A DNA stretch of 64,000 bases from Lota lota (taxonomy: Eukaryota; Chordata; Actinopteri; Gadiformes; Lotidae). Both the position numbers and the translations under genes were made by a program. Shown here piece after piece: positions 1-13,285 of the stretch (position 1 is its first letter; each line of letters opens with the position of its first letter). A model generated the notes under the pieces. It ran no database searches and had not been told where the DNA came from. It was given only the letters and a program-made list of their open reading frames with translations. The DNA is taken from the NCBI GenBank assembly GCA_026745465.1, contig JACYXH010000772.1, positions 8,854,116-8,918,115 of the forward strand. Reading direction: 5' to 3'.

Positions 1-1679
<1,679 letters not shown>

Positions 1680-1720
<41 letters not shown>
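1680..1720. repeat. poly-C tract, 41 bp
   Basis: Pure run of C on the plus strand. Such a tract can form G-quadruplexes on the minus strand, and its reported length may be inaccurate. Confidence 0.97.
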
Positions 1721-2841
1721 ACTCTGGAGTCTGAGCGCGCACCGGCCAGTGCTCTCAGCCGAAGCGGATGAACAGGTGAGCCCGATAAAGCCACAGCTTC
1801 AGGAGTCCATCACAAACCCCACCTCCAATATCGCAGCCCATCTTAACATCCGCGCAACGGCGTGCGGCGCCGACATAATGAAACGATCCTATCTAAGCCC
1901 CCTCGCACGTTCGCCGTGAGGCGCTCTGCCTGGCCGTAAAACCCGGCTTAGGCTAATCAAGATCAACATCGAGGGATCGATCCATTTCACACACGTCAAT
2001 TACTCAGCCCCAGTTATTAATTAAGCTCAATAATGACTTTAATTCAGTGATTTCGTCTTGAGAAGTCATTCACACGGTACTTTCCCGGGAAGAGGAACGT
2101 CAAATTAGAATATAATTCAACTTGTAATCTGATTAATACTGCATGTTGTGGTACATACTGTACATCACTATGGGTGTAGAAACACCTGTTACTGCTATTA
2201 CTATGAAACATCTACCCAATTCTAAATTACTGCTTAGCATTAAGTCATTTGAGTAACTGATCCTAAATTACTATATAATTAAAGGCTTTGAATGGCTAAA
2301 TGGCGTGTAAATGCTAGTTAACGACCAAACAGCACTTATTTATAAACACAGAAATTGCTGAATGATTAGCTAAAGTTTTTTGGGGTTGGGTATTTAGTGA
2401 GCTGGAATCACCAGTTCGTTGTTAATTGCACTCGCAAACCGGGTTTGGCGACCAGGAATAAAGACACGTGACACGCCACCGCAGGGGCTTTTAAAGGTGT
2501 CGGCGTACTTCAAGTCACTCCACTTTACTCAACGGTGGAAGCAAGTGTGCAGCGTTCCCGGTGTGACCTCAGCTGATCGCTTCAGGGGAGAAGATGTGTT
2601 GATACAAACGTGTTCAGACAGCCTGCATCTTATTTTTAGACAGGCTTTTATAGGATCATGTATTTATTCCACATTTCGTCGACGTTATTATTTGTAGCCT
2701 ACTTTGTTATGTTTTTATTTGTGCTATTGTTTAACACATTGTTTCTTGTTTTATTCCACATGGTTAATTTAACATGCATTTGTATGTCTTTTGAATGTTA
2801 AGCACTTCATAACTCACCTTTTTAAAAAGGTGCTATACAGG
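1721..2841. other. non-coding, no gene recognised
   Basis: Starts with a short CpG-containing stretch (1721-1930), then becomes AT-rich. No splice-flanked coding motif, RNA gene or mobile element could be recognised on either strand. Confidence 0.4.
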
Positions 2842-2850
2842 TTTATTATT

Positions 2851-2894
<44 letters not shown>

Positions 2895-2912
2895 TTTGTT
2901 TATTTATTTATT
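2842..2912. repeat. (TTTA)n microsatellite
   Basis: About 17 TTTA units with small interruptions (an initial TTA run and one TTTG). Confidence 0.95.
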
Positions 2913-4639
2913 ACAAACTCCAACTGTTATTTCCAGAAAATTCTCTGCTGAACATCTGGCCATCGCCTTTTGTCTGAATATAATTCCCCCTCTGATACAT
3001 TAGCATCTTGCGCTATTAGTATGATGCTGAATAGTTTCGAGGTAATCACTGTGTTGAGTGTTTACACCTGCTGCGAGCCATCGGTACCGACATCCTTCTC
3101 TTCCTTTGTGGTTTGTTTACCGGCTCAGGTCAACAGATACTGAATAGCCTGATGTTCATCAACACCAACTTATCCCCGTCTTCCCTACATGGATCAGTTG
3201 ATAGTACAGAACAAAATGCATAATGTCCTTGAGGCGTTGTATGTACTGTTCAGAACCCACTTTCTTCAAGCACGCTTAGATGAGTTTTTATGTTATTTTT
3301 AGTTTTTTTCCACACACACGTGCACACGCACGTGTATTCAGTATATCAGTCTATACAGTTACAGAATGTTCTCCATTGAATATATAACGTTGATTACAGG
3401 GCTTCTGGGGGAGTAGGCTGGGCTACGATCACCGTGAAGATAAAACATTTAGACTGCCCAAAAATAAAGTGGACATATTGAGGGTCTTACAGTATAGATG
3501 TCAAAACGCAGAGCGATATCGCAACACAGATGGACGTGTAGCCTACTGTACGACCTCGCCAGGGAGATCAGACCTCCAGATAATTGAGATGAAGGTTGTT
3601 CTGATATTTGAAATGAGCAAAGATTTTCTTTTCGGTTTCAAAGAAACCTTCAGCAGCTTAAGACTTTTTCTTACTTTATTTTCGCAAACGTTGCGTTGTG
3701 GGCCGTATCGATTATGAAACAATTCCCATTCCTCTGCGTTTTTGGCAAGGATAGTCATATCTGTTTTTATACCCATTGCACATTAAATTCCTAGTAAACA
3801 ACCACCACCGATTATAATGAAATGGATACTACAACGCTGTTGCATCAGTCACAGAGAACAGAGAAAGCCCAGTGTACACAGTCCACAAACCCCCAAGTCC
3901 TGTAATATACTGCAGATACACTACAGCAGCTCAGCCCGTTTGTTCTGCTGCCGACGTCCCGGACGACATGCATATAGCTCATATTACTTTGTTTTCCCAA
4001 GTCCCTTTTCATAACCCTTCCTATATAAGTCACTGACATCTTGTACCGTGGGCCTGCCATTCACAATAATGGAGTGCAATCCGCCGGCAACCAGGAACTT
4101 CTCCTCTTTTTCAATCAAGTGCACAAACAGAACTCTTGTTGATATATTCATAGTGTCATTCCCTTTAAATTGCTGTTGTCACTCCCTCTCTGGGAGGATT
4201 TGCATTTGAGCCTGCACTATGCTTCAGAGTCCAGACAATGTTGGATGAAATACATCAAGCTAGCCCGCTGGGTCCGCCATTAAGCTAACTGCCGTTGAAA
4301 ATAACTCTTCTTAGCGCCACCACAACTGGTGGTAGCTTTTTTTTTATTTACATGCAAGCCAGGGGGTTCGGTTGTTTAACTGTTTGATGGCAGCATTTAC
4401 ATATTTTATATCTTCCCTTTGTCATATTTGCAGACTAGGGCTCTCTTTTTTTACATTCGACTGATGTTTTTAAATCGGCTCCAATGTAAGATGAGGGGGA
4501 ATCTATTCTGGGGAAAGAGAGCTGGTTGGGTTTTGAAGATGCATGTTACAGTGTCCGTGGGGGTCAGAGGGGGGTGGGGTCATTAGACACACTGCAATAC
4601 AGGCACCAATTTGTTGCCATGCAGCAAATCAACACGCGA
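2913..4639. other. non-coding, no gene recognised
   Basis: Mixed-composition DNA without a recognisable exon. Open frames of up to about 82 codons occur (for example 3469-3717), but they lack domain motifs and overlap frames on the other strand. Confidence 0.4.
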
Positions 4640-4762
4640 GAACCTTAACATGCTAAGTGCCTAGCATGCTAAGCAACTGAGCATGTGAGTACCTTGACAT
4701 GTGCCTAGCATGCTTAGTACCCTAACATGCTAAGTATCAGTGCTAAGCCTAACATATCTAGC
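4640..4762. repeat. degenerate minisatellite with core CTAACATGCTAAGTA
   Basis: Five to six diverged copies of an approximately 16-20-bp unit, each built on the core (T/C)TAGCATGCTAAG or TAACATGCTAAGT. The core itself contains the palindrome AGCATGCT. A second locus with the same core lies at 48575-48650. Confidence 0.75.
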
Positions 4763-4875
4763 TTTCAGGTATTTGGAGGAAATCACAGGAAGCCTACACA
4801 AACAGTTGAACATAACAGTGACATAACAGAAACACGTCATCTGAACCTTCTGTGCTGTAGGTCCTTATTTAGCAG

Positions 4876-5999
<1,124 letters not shown>

Positions 6000-6330
6000 C
6001 ATACGCTGTGCAGCTTCAACCTTAAAACAAATTGGGGTGATGGTTCCTAAAGGACCAGTATTGCACTTTTGTCATTTTCAGATTCCTCTACCTGCAATTC
6101 TGCAGAGGCTTTGTGTGTGCCGGAGCTTTGGCGCTGCTCCTAGGCCAGGGGCTGTACAGTAATCAATGTTGATGAATGAGAGGGAAGACTCTCTTTATTC
6201 CAGCCCGGGCTGAATAGAAAGTTTCCATTATCTCTCACAATGTATTCACTCTATCAAAGTGACAGGGTTAAGGCAAGCCACACTCCATTGCCCTGACTGT
6301 GACCAGGCCTCCCTTCATCTGTCTGCTTGG
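6000..6330. promoter_or_regulatory. candidate conserved non-coding element
   Basis: Non-repetitive block with moderate GC and developmental-factor-like words (AATCAATGTTGATGAATGAG, CAATTCTGCAGAGG). It has no coding signal. I infer possible enhancer function only from its texture and its place in a gene-poor region that may belong to a neuronal adhesion gene. A cross-species alignment would be decisive. Confidence 0.2.
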
Positions 6331-6732
6331 GATGGAGAAAAAAAGAAGAAATAAAAAAGAAGAGAGAGAGAGAGCGGGAAATCCAAGGATAGTTTGGTAA
6401 ATAGTGCTATACAATAAGGCAGGATCTATAAGACTTCTGAACGGTAAACCTCGCCATCGATGCAGCACAGCGGCACTTTAAGAAGACGAGAAAAGCAAAT
6501 AAATGCTGCATCTTATACATTGTGGTAAAAAGCATATTTGATGTGATTGTGATGGCAAATACCTGCCCTTTCCCAACCCATTAATTTCCAATACATGCAC
6601 ATAATGTGGCTTTTCAAAGTTATTAAACTGCGGAAAGCACTTAACCTTGGATTATCATTCAGCGCCAGACACCAAGCCAATTCCCTGTGGTGTTTCAAAA
6701 GCAAAATATGCATTTTCAAAAATCGAATGGAC

Positions 6733-6855
6733 AGGTTTATTGTGTTGTAACAGGTCGTGACAGGTACATTGTGTTGTGACAAATGTGTTGTGTCGCGAAA
6801 AAAGTTTTGAATCATGGCATGTTGTGATAGATTTGTTATGTCGTGACAGGTGTGA
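6733..6855. repeat. TGTTGTGACAGGT minisatellite-like repeat
   Basis: Diverged reiterations of the unit (A/T)TTGTGTTGTGACAGGT, five to six copies. On the minus strand this creates a repeated His-Asp/Ser-Gln-His reading, which explains the 219-codon open frame at 6513-7172. Confidence 0.6.
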
Positions 6856-7014
6856 GTAGGGCTGGAATTGATTCTCATCTCTGGTCCTGTCCGTTTGGAC
6901 ATGAGAACCTGTCTGTTTGGACTTTGTGTTTGCGTGGCTTTTGTCCAGATGCCCGCTTCCCTCTGCCCTTGAAAGACAGCTTGGCACGCAGACTTGGCTC
7001 TCGGGGGAGTTGAG

Positions 7015-7202
7015 GTGTGAATGTGAGTGAATGTGTTTGACCCCGCATCGCATTCAGTGTCTCCTGGCGTTGCTCTGATCATACTTTGGGATTGACTCCA
7101 GCCTCTGCATGACACTGAGCACAATGACCAGTTTAGGGTTATGGATGGATGGATGGACCAATGGATGGACAAATCAATGGATGTATTGATGGATGGATGG
7201 AA
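7015..7202 (+). repeat. LINE-like 3' tail ending in (GGAT)n
   Basis: The text around GGGATTGACTCCAGCCTCTG, then AGGGTTATGGATGGATGGATGG, has the layout of the 3' end of RTE-class retroposons that are frequent in teleosts: a 'gattggctccagc' block followed by a GGAT repeat. Only this end is present, so the copy is 5'-truncated. The family name is an inference from memory of such tails. Confidence 0.45.
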
Positions 7203-7739
7203 AGATGGAACAATGATTAAGTGCTACTTTAAAAACATATCCGGTCTGTCATGAGAACTAGAGAAGCCATGTGAGAACGCCAATGACTACATGACTTCAA
7301 AAGAGCAAATACCATCTATGATGTAAACTGCTTTGTGCATACTTGACTCACACATATTTCTATATTCACATTGTGCATTTATATTGTATGTTAAATTATC
7401 TACCCATCTATATACCTACCTAGTACTACCTTCCTTCCTAACCTTCCTAAGACTGCACCTATTACCTCGCTTGGCTGTTCATCTACAACAGGAACTTTTC
7501 CAGCGCAGGAACTAATGCTGTCAAACTCTCACCTTCCTCTATTGCTCTAACTGCATAGCACGCTGCCGGTCTATACCTTTCTTTTTTTATGATCGCTATA
7601 AACAGACTCACTTTACAGCTACCACAGTTTTTGTAACCGTCGCTAGCACACAGGCTACATCGCTTTTATGTTAGCCAATGAGCTTTCACCCAAAATAGAA
7701 TATACTAGATAACAGATGTAGATGGAGGTCATTAAGAAG
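7203..7739. other. non-coding, no gene recognised
   Basis: AT-rich. The part around 7340-7515 resembles the low-complexity 3' untranslated tails of fish retroposons (short TATTGCACTTT-like words and CTTCCTAACC repeats). No coding exon is seen. Confidence 0.35.
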
Positions 7740-7935
7740 GAAGATAAGATAACAAGAGATGGTACTTTATTAATCACAGACAGGAAATGCAGGTGTCAAT
7801 GCAGAAAGAACAGTAGAAGAGTAGAAGGAGAATAGTAAAAATAAGAATAAAAACTACAAAAGTAAATATAAAAAATATCTGTGTACACAATATGAGCAAT
7901 GTAAATGTTGATGCAATAAATAAATACATTACAGT
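7740..7935 (-). repeat. retroposon 3'-tail fragment (reverse orientation)
   Basis: Contains GATGGTACTTTATTAATCAC, then AGGAAATGCAGGTGTCAATG and A-rich 'agtaaaaataag' runs. This is the reverse complement of a tail ending in 'attaataaagt', widespread in fish. Related pieces occur at 21373-21450 and 43792-43840. Confidence 0.5.
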
Positions 7936-8699
7936 GAGTGACAGTTTAGGTAGACATTATTGTGCAATCTAAATAGGCAGGGTTTGCTCAAGTATGCCCT
8001 ACAGGTAGCCTTACAGGTATGACGGCAGGGATTTGAACCACAACGACCCATCGACTAAAAGTCAAAAAGCCTTCGCGCTTTACTATCCCATCTCTAAAAA
8101 AAAGCATTATAATTGGAAAGATATCATCCGTTTCTTTCAAAAGAAAGAAAAGATTGGCTTTATTCAGATCCATTTCAGTCAGGGGGAAGGCCATTTTTAG
8201 TTTTTTTTTTACCTTATTGGTGTATTTCTCTCATTCGCCCGGCATCTCTCATCCTCTCAGTCACATGCACTTTGTTCTCGCGCTTCATTTCATTGACACT
8301 TATCTGGGTAATACCCTGACTGTAATGCTGGCTGCCTTAATGTTATTAGGCATGGAAGCCTGGATCCACCAAACCTCATGGATATTAGAAATGTTTCAGA
8401 CAAAATTAGGTCAAGAAGTGAAAAATCAAGAGCGGAGACTTTTTTTGAAAAGTTGATAAATGTGATTTGCGCTTACTGCCTGACTGCCTTCCGTTCTTCC
8501 CCCCTCGTCTTATCCGGGGTAATGAGATACTGCTTCAGGCTTCTCCAGTCATCAGCTCTGGGTGTGGAACTAGCAAACCAGCTAAGTACCACCATTCCCA
8601 AGGGCCTGCATCGGTTAAAAATCTCAAGTTCACCAGTTTGGGGATAGTGAAGGGGTTGTTAAGGAATATTAAGGAGTAATTTTCTTCTATTTAGTACAA
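7936..8699. other. non-coding; possible SINE remnant at its start
   Basis: The 7960-8090 part contains CAGGGATTTGAACC, which looks like a reversed B-box of a tRNA-derived repeat. The rest shows nothing recognisable. Open frames at 8154-8456 and 8378-8647 have no motif. Confidence 0.35.
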
Positions 8700-8865
8700 T
8701 TTAGTCATTTTAGCAGACCCTTTCATCCAAAGCGATTTAGATTACATTTGTAGAAATATCATTAAATAGCATATAGCCTGCCGACATTGGGGATCAAACC
8801 CAGTACCTTCTGAGAGTAAAAAAATAAGTATGTGCTAGACTAGCCATTTAGACTATCCTACACCT
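8700..8865 (-). repeat. tRNA-derived SINE, family 1, copy A
   Basis: Reverse orientation. It begins with the inverted tail (TTTAGTCATTTTAGCAGACC, then TCCAAAGCGATTTA) and ends with the inverted B-box region (TTGGGGATCAAACCCAGTACC). Diverged and about 165 bp long. Confidence 0.75.
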
Positions 8866-9160
8866 GTATTCCAGTTTGAATACTTTATACAGTTCAATTA
8901 CAAGTTATAGAATTGGACAAAAAAATGTTTACTTTACACTTTTCTCCAGCCATTGTGGTGAAATGAATGGTACGTTGAACTAAACCCTCTACAAGGGACA
9001 TTGCGTTGCACAATGGATAATTCAACTAGAGCTTTCATATTGAGATTAATGGAGAAATTGGGAGGGAGAGGGGGGATGTGTTCTTTGTCATATGAAGTTG
9101 TGTATTAAAGTACATCTTTCTGCAGTTAATCTAATGCATGTTTATGATGTGTTAGATGGG
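8866..9160. other. non-coding, nothing recognised
   Basis: AT-rich spacer between two copies of the same SINE family in opposite orientation. Confidence 0.4.
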
Positions 9161-9355
9161 GTGGGGGGAGTGGGTAGAGTGGCTAGGGGGGTTATTTAAC
9201 TCCAGTGCAAAAGGTTCTGAGTTCTATCCCCAATGTCAACAGTCGGCCCATCCCTGTACAACCTTGATCTGAAGAACCCTACATGCTGCTCCTTAATGAC
9301 ATACATCTTGAATTCCCCACAAGTCGCTTTGGATAAAAGTGTCTGGTAAATGACT
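9161..9355 (+). repeat. tRNA-derived SINE, family 1, copy B
   Basis: A nearly complete copy: A-box-like GAGTGGCTAGG, B-box-like GGTTCTGAGTTCTATCCCC, middle part CTGCTCCTTAATGACAT, and tail AAGTCGCTTTGGATAAAAG followed by GTAAATGACTAA. This copy best defines the head-to-tail order of the family. Confidence 0.8.
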
Positions 9356-9399
9356 AAGAGGTAAATGATGAGAACACACAAACGACTGAACGACCATAT

Positions 9400-9870
9400 C
9401 TAGGTTATTACCCGTGCACACCAGCTTCCGCGAGACAACACACAGATCTTTGTTCCCGCAAATTTTCTAGGAAACGAGACACTTACAAATTTTCAGCATA
9501 ATCACCTCTCAGCAGAAAGCAAAAACAAACACAGGGGATAATGAATCGGGCTGAACACAAAACCCAAAATAATTAGCCAATTAAAGGTGTGCGGCAACAA
9601 AGACGAGGCCGTCTACACACACACTCCCAAGGTCAAACACATTTAAATGCAAATTCACATAACTGATTGCTGAGAAGGATTTGTGCTTTAACGACCACGT
9701 GCAATGAAACCATCTGCCTGAGTTTTTCTCCTCCAGCATTGTTATAGGTTACAGGAATGTGCTTCAAATGAATTACACAGGAAAACTACATTGAGCTTTA
9801 TCACAATTACTCTTCATCTCTAGGATAATAAAACCCAGAGAAATGACAGTGGATGCCGGCTGTGCAGGGT
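9400..9870. promoter_or_regulatory. candidate conserved non-coding element
   Basis: A 470-bp block free of simple repeats. It is rich in homeodomain-type and other factor-like words (ATAATTAGCCAATTAAAGG, ATTTAAATGCAAATTC which includes an octamer-like ATGCAAAT, and CACGTG in GACCACGTGCAATG). No coding frame is supported. Regulatory function is an inference from texture only. Confidence 0.28.
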
Positions 9871-10182
9871 TAAGATAAAATGTATTTAAAATAAAAAGGC
9901 TGCAATAACTGATTACATTTCAAACATTTGTTTAGCGTTGATATGCGTTTTTGACAAAACACCATTTATGAAAAATGAGTTAATTTCCAGCCAATAGCTG
10001 GCAGCACAAGATAGTACCGAGGATATTGGAGAGAATAAACTGTTGAAAGAATTATTTAAATAGTGGATGAAAATCAAAAATCCAACTATTTACCAACACA
10101 GAAAGTAGTTGTTTGTTATCACATCTCAGATTGAGAATAGTGACATTAACAGCACACATCTTACAGCGAAAAAAAAACAATA
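9871..10182. other. non-coding, nothing recognised
   Basis: AT-rich DNA with no repeat family, exon or RNA gene that I can recognise. Confidence 0.4.
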
Positions 10183-10340
10183 CTTTTATTGCCTTTATGG
10201 ACAGGATAGGAAGAAAAAGAGATGAAAGTGAGCATATGTATGCTCAGAAATGACGTGTAGCATAGCACCGCAGGTCAGAATCAAACCAGGTTCACTACAA
10301 GACGTACTACTGCCTACGTGGTTAGCACATTAGCGGGCCA
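10183..10340 (-). repeat. SINE-like repeat, family 3, copy 1
   Basis: Reads TTTTATTGCCTTTATGGACAGG, then AAATGACGTGTAGCATAGC, then CCGCAGGTCAGAATCAAACC. This order ('ttggacaggacagg ... atgacatgcagca ... ccgcaggt(c/t)ggaatcgaacc') marks a dispersed repeat of spiny-rayed and related fishes. The inverted B-box suggests tRNA ancestry. A second copy lies at 46264-46385. Confidence 0.55.
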
Positions 10341-10791
10341 TAAAAACAGAGCTACAGTGACACTAAAAGACTAAACTTCGGCAGCTTAATGGTGGTGAAA
10401 CATCGAAGTCATTGACCATATCCCGATACCTGGATAATGTGAAGGTTTTTTCTATCTTCACATTCTATCTTATATTACATCTATCATTTGTTTTTCTCTC
10501 TCAAGCTTTTTTGCACTATCTTTGGCTTTTAGACCTGGGAATTGACTGTGCTGCTTCCCTACCATTTGGTATTGTTATCTATCTATATCTAGTGCTTTCA
10601 TATCTACATGAGAAATAAATAAAAAATATATAAAAAATAAGTTATCATAAACCACAAGATCACTTACTGTAACCAGTTCTTCCAAGACCGTTTAGACCTT
10701 ATCACAACATCAACCTTTCCCTATCAATAGCCCTTATACCATATGGAATCAATACAGTACCATGCCCGGCTAGCAGTGGCTGCACCAACTA
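10341..10791. other. non-coding, retroposon-tail-like
   Basis: 10440-10630 resembles a LINE 3' untranslated tail (TTTGCACTATC, then CTGTGCTGCTTCCCTACCATTT, then AATAAATAAAAAATAT). No coding frame is supported. It directly precedes the Tc1 element. Confidence 0.35.
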
Positions 10792-11991
10792 CACTATATT
10801 GCCAAAAGTTCTGGGACGCCTGCCTTTACATGCACATGAAGGTTAATGACATCCCATTCTTAATCCGTAGGGTTTCATATGGAGTATGCCCACCCTTTGC
10901 AGCTATAACAGCTTCAACTCTTCTGGGAAGGCTTTCCACAAGGTTTAGGAGTGTGTTTATGGGAATTTTTTACCATTCTTCTTGAAGCTCATTTGTGAGG
11001 TCAGGCACAGATGTTGGACGAGAAGGCCTGGCTCGCAGTCTCCGCTCTAATTCATCCCAAAGGTGTTCTATCGGGTTGAGGTCAGGACTCTGTGTAGGCC
11101 AGTCAAGTTCCTCCACACCAAACTCGCTCATCCATGTCTTTATGGACCTTGCTTTATGCACTGGTGCACAGTCATGTTGGAACAGGAAGGGGCCATCCCC
11201 AAACTGTTCCCACAAAGTTGGGATCATGAAATTGTCCATAATGTCTTGGTATGCTGAAGCATTAACAGTTCATTTCACTGGAACTAAGGGGCCAAGCCCA
11301 ACCCCTGAAAAACAACCCCACACCATAATCTCCCCTCCACCAAACTTGCACAATGCAGTCAGGCAAGAATCGTTCTCCTGGTAACTGCCAAATCCAGACT
11401 CGTCCATCGGATTGCCAGACGGAGAAGTGTGATTCGTCACTCCAGAGAACACGTCTCCATTGGTCTAGTGTCCAGTGGCAGTGGGCTTTACACCACTGCA
11501 TCCGACACTTTGCATTGCACTTGGTGATGCAAGACTTGGATGCAGCTGCTCGGCCAATGAAAACCCATTCCATGAAGCTCTCTACGCACTGTTCTTGAGC
11601 TAATCTGAAGGCCACACGAAGTTTCGAGGTCTGTAGCTATTGACTCTGCAGAAAGTTGGCGACTTCTGCGCACTGTGCGCCTTCAGCATGCGTTGACCCC
11701 GTTCTGTGATTTTACGTGGCCTACCACTTTGTGACTGAGTTTCAGTTGGCCGTGGAATATTTAGTAGTGAGGAAATTTCACGAATGGACTTTTTGCACAG
11801 GTGGCAACCTATCACGGTACCACGCTTGAATTCACTGAGCTCCCGAGAGCGACCCATTCTTTCACAAATGTTTGTAGAAGCAGTCTGCATGCCTAGGTGC
11901 TTGATTTTATACACCTGTGGCCATTGAAGTGTTTGGAACACCTGAATTAAATGATTCGGGGGGGTGTCCCAATACTTTTGGCAATATAGTG
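10792..11991 (-). mobile_element. Tc1/mariner-type transposon, 1200 bp, inactive
   Basis: Flanked by TA duplications (10790-10791 and 11992-11993). The ends are inverted repeats of about 28 bp that begin CACTATATTGCCAAAAGT, with only a few mismatches between the two copies. The interior carries a broken transposase on the minus strand. Length and ends fit the short-TIR Tc1 elements common in fish. Both ends are intact, so loss of function lies in the transposase. Confidence 0.95.
10970..11857 (-). pseudogene. Tc1-type transposase, frameshifted
   Basis: The usual Tc1 transposase (about 340 residues) cuts and pastes its own element using a DDE catalytic triad. Here the natural start is MGRSRELSEFKRG at 11857, followed by the helix-turn-helix region and the GRPRK motif typical of the DNA-binding domain. 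The first catalytic Asp is in WSDESHFSVWQSDGRVW, the second in FQHDCAPVHKA, and the Glu in [13 protein letters not shown]. These parts lie in different frames. Shifts are visible near 11660, 11600-11490 and 11350, and an in-frame TGA follows GLGPLVPVK near 11268. The reading frame ends at TAA at 10970. The protein cannot be made as it stands, so this is a fossil copy. Confidence 0.93.
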
Positions 11992-12089
11992 TATGTGTGA
12001 ATGTGAGCTGCTAAAGTTACACTGACACAAAGGAACCCTATTTCACCACCAGGCCATGATTAGCCATGACAAGCCATTTAAAAATCTGC

Positions 12090-12240
12090 ACTCTAGCAAC
12101 ATCACAAATGTGTGTCCACCCAGATGTAGGATGGATAGATCAGCCTACCAGTTGGTACAATCCACTGGGTAGGCAGGTAGGTTGATCTATCCAATCGTAC
12201 ATCTCGGTGGACATGCTCACCTGTGATGTCATTATGATGT
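12090..12240. repeat. foldback element, family F, copy 1
   Basis: An imperfect palindrome of about 140 bp. The left arm AACATCACAAATGTGTGTCC, then ACCCAGATGTAGG and GGATAGATCAGCCTACC, is mirrored by GGTAGGTTGATCTATCC, CGTACATCTCGGTGGACA and CCTGTGATGTCAT. The middle can form a second small hairpin (CCAGTTGG and CCACTGG). Two further copies share the outer words GTGACATCACAAGTGG and TGTCCACCCAGATGTA. No coding capacity. Confidence 0.75.
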
Positions 12241-12784
12241 AGATATACGAATTGTTTGCATTGGCTTATTAACATCACACCTGGTGTAAAAACCAGGGCC
12301 GTGTAACACAGCAACTTGATGGAACCAAACCATACGTGGATGACAGCATCCACACATTCTATAAACACCCTTACAAGTCTATGTATAAACTGTAACCAAT
12401 CCCCAAATACTATTCTTTTTCGTGCCCCGGCGACAGCAATGCTACCGCGGCAGGAGAGTGTTCCCTGACGGCCGTACAGCATGGACAAAATCGGTCAAAA
12501 CTTCTGCCAATTTAGCTTTTTGTGGGATGAGCAGAAGCCGCCGTTGGGATGGTAAGTGACAGCACTTTGCCAGGTTGCACATCAAGGAATTGCTCGAGCG
12601 AAACTTTTCCATCTCGTCCCTGCTCTCGCTGCCTCTCTGTGGAGATGAAATAGAATTCCCCAAACATGTTTTTCTCGTTTTATTGTTTCCCTGTGTGGAA
12701 ATCCCCAGGGGTTATATATGAGGATGTGAGTTATTAATGGTATAGGGTTTGAGGTTTGCCTGGAAAAACACTGGGTTTCAGAAA
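12241..12784. other. non-coding, nothing recognised
   Basis: No exon or repeat family is seen. Several open frames below 130 codons overlap on both strands and look fortuitous. Confidence 0.4.
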
Positions 12785-12890
12785 GGTGTGTTTGAGGACT
12801 TAAGGGTGTGTATGAGGACATGGGATGTGTATGTGAGGACATATGGGGTGTGTATGAGGGCATGGGTGCTCTACGTGAGGACAAGGGATG
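12785..12890. repeat. minisatellite, GTGTGTATGAGGACATGG unit
   Basis: About five diverged tandem copies of a roughly 20-bp unit (GTGTGTATGAGGACATGGGA). The unit resembles the 'gaggacat' repeats often seen beside CA arrays in fish. Confidence 0.75.
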
Positions 12891-13170
12891 TGACCTTTAA
12901 GAAGGGAAATAATTGTATTCCAAGTGATGAAACGGGAGAAACTGTGAAAAAATCTGTTGGGCGTTTAAGCGATGGAGGTTTGTGTGTTTGACCTGAGAAT
13001 GAAGTCTATCTAGGACACCGATCTGGGTGAGACCAGGTGTTACAGCAAAAGTACCACAAAGTTTCACATAGTCTCTTCTTCTCTCTCCAATGCTCTCAGT
13101 TTGTTTTAAAAGACCCCTGCTTTGCCATCAGGGGAATGTTGATAAGCTATTTCTAACCATTTCATAATTG
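12891..13170. other. non-coding, nothing recognised
   Basis: Short spacer between a minisatellite and the second foldback copy. The last 20 bp (AACCATTTCATAATTGA) may belong to the foldback element, because copy 3 has TATTTCATAATCTA in the same place. Confidence 0.4.
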
Positions 13171-13285
13171 ACCCCATAGTGACATCACAAGTGGGAGTGT
13201 CCAACACCCTGTGTGATATGGATCAACCTACCAGTGTAATCTTCCAACTGGTGTGGGTGGACACTCACCAGTGTCACTATGGGGT
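13171..13285. repeat. foldback element, family F, copy 2
   Basis: Terminal inverted repeats: ACCCCATAGTGACATCAC at the left, and GTGTCACTATGGGGT at the right. Inside, GTGTCCAACACC faces GGTGTGGGTGGACAC, and a small hairpin ACCAGT...ACTGGT sits at the centre. No open frame. The compact length of 115 bp suggests a non-autonomous, hairpin-forming repeat. Confidence 0.78.

Noticed and set aside
6513-7172. 219-codon minus-strand open frame
   Set aside because: It crosses a minisatellite and a LINE-like tail with GGAT repeats. The apparent peptide follows from those repeats.
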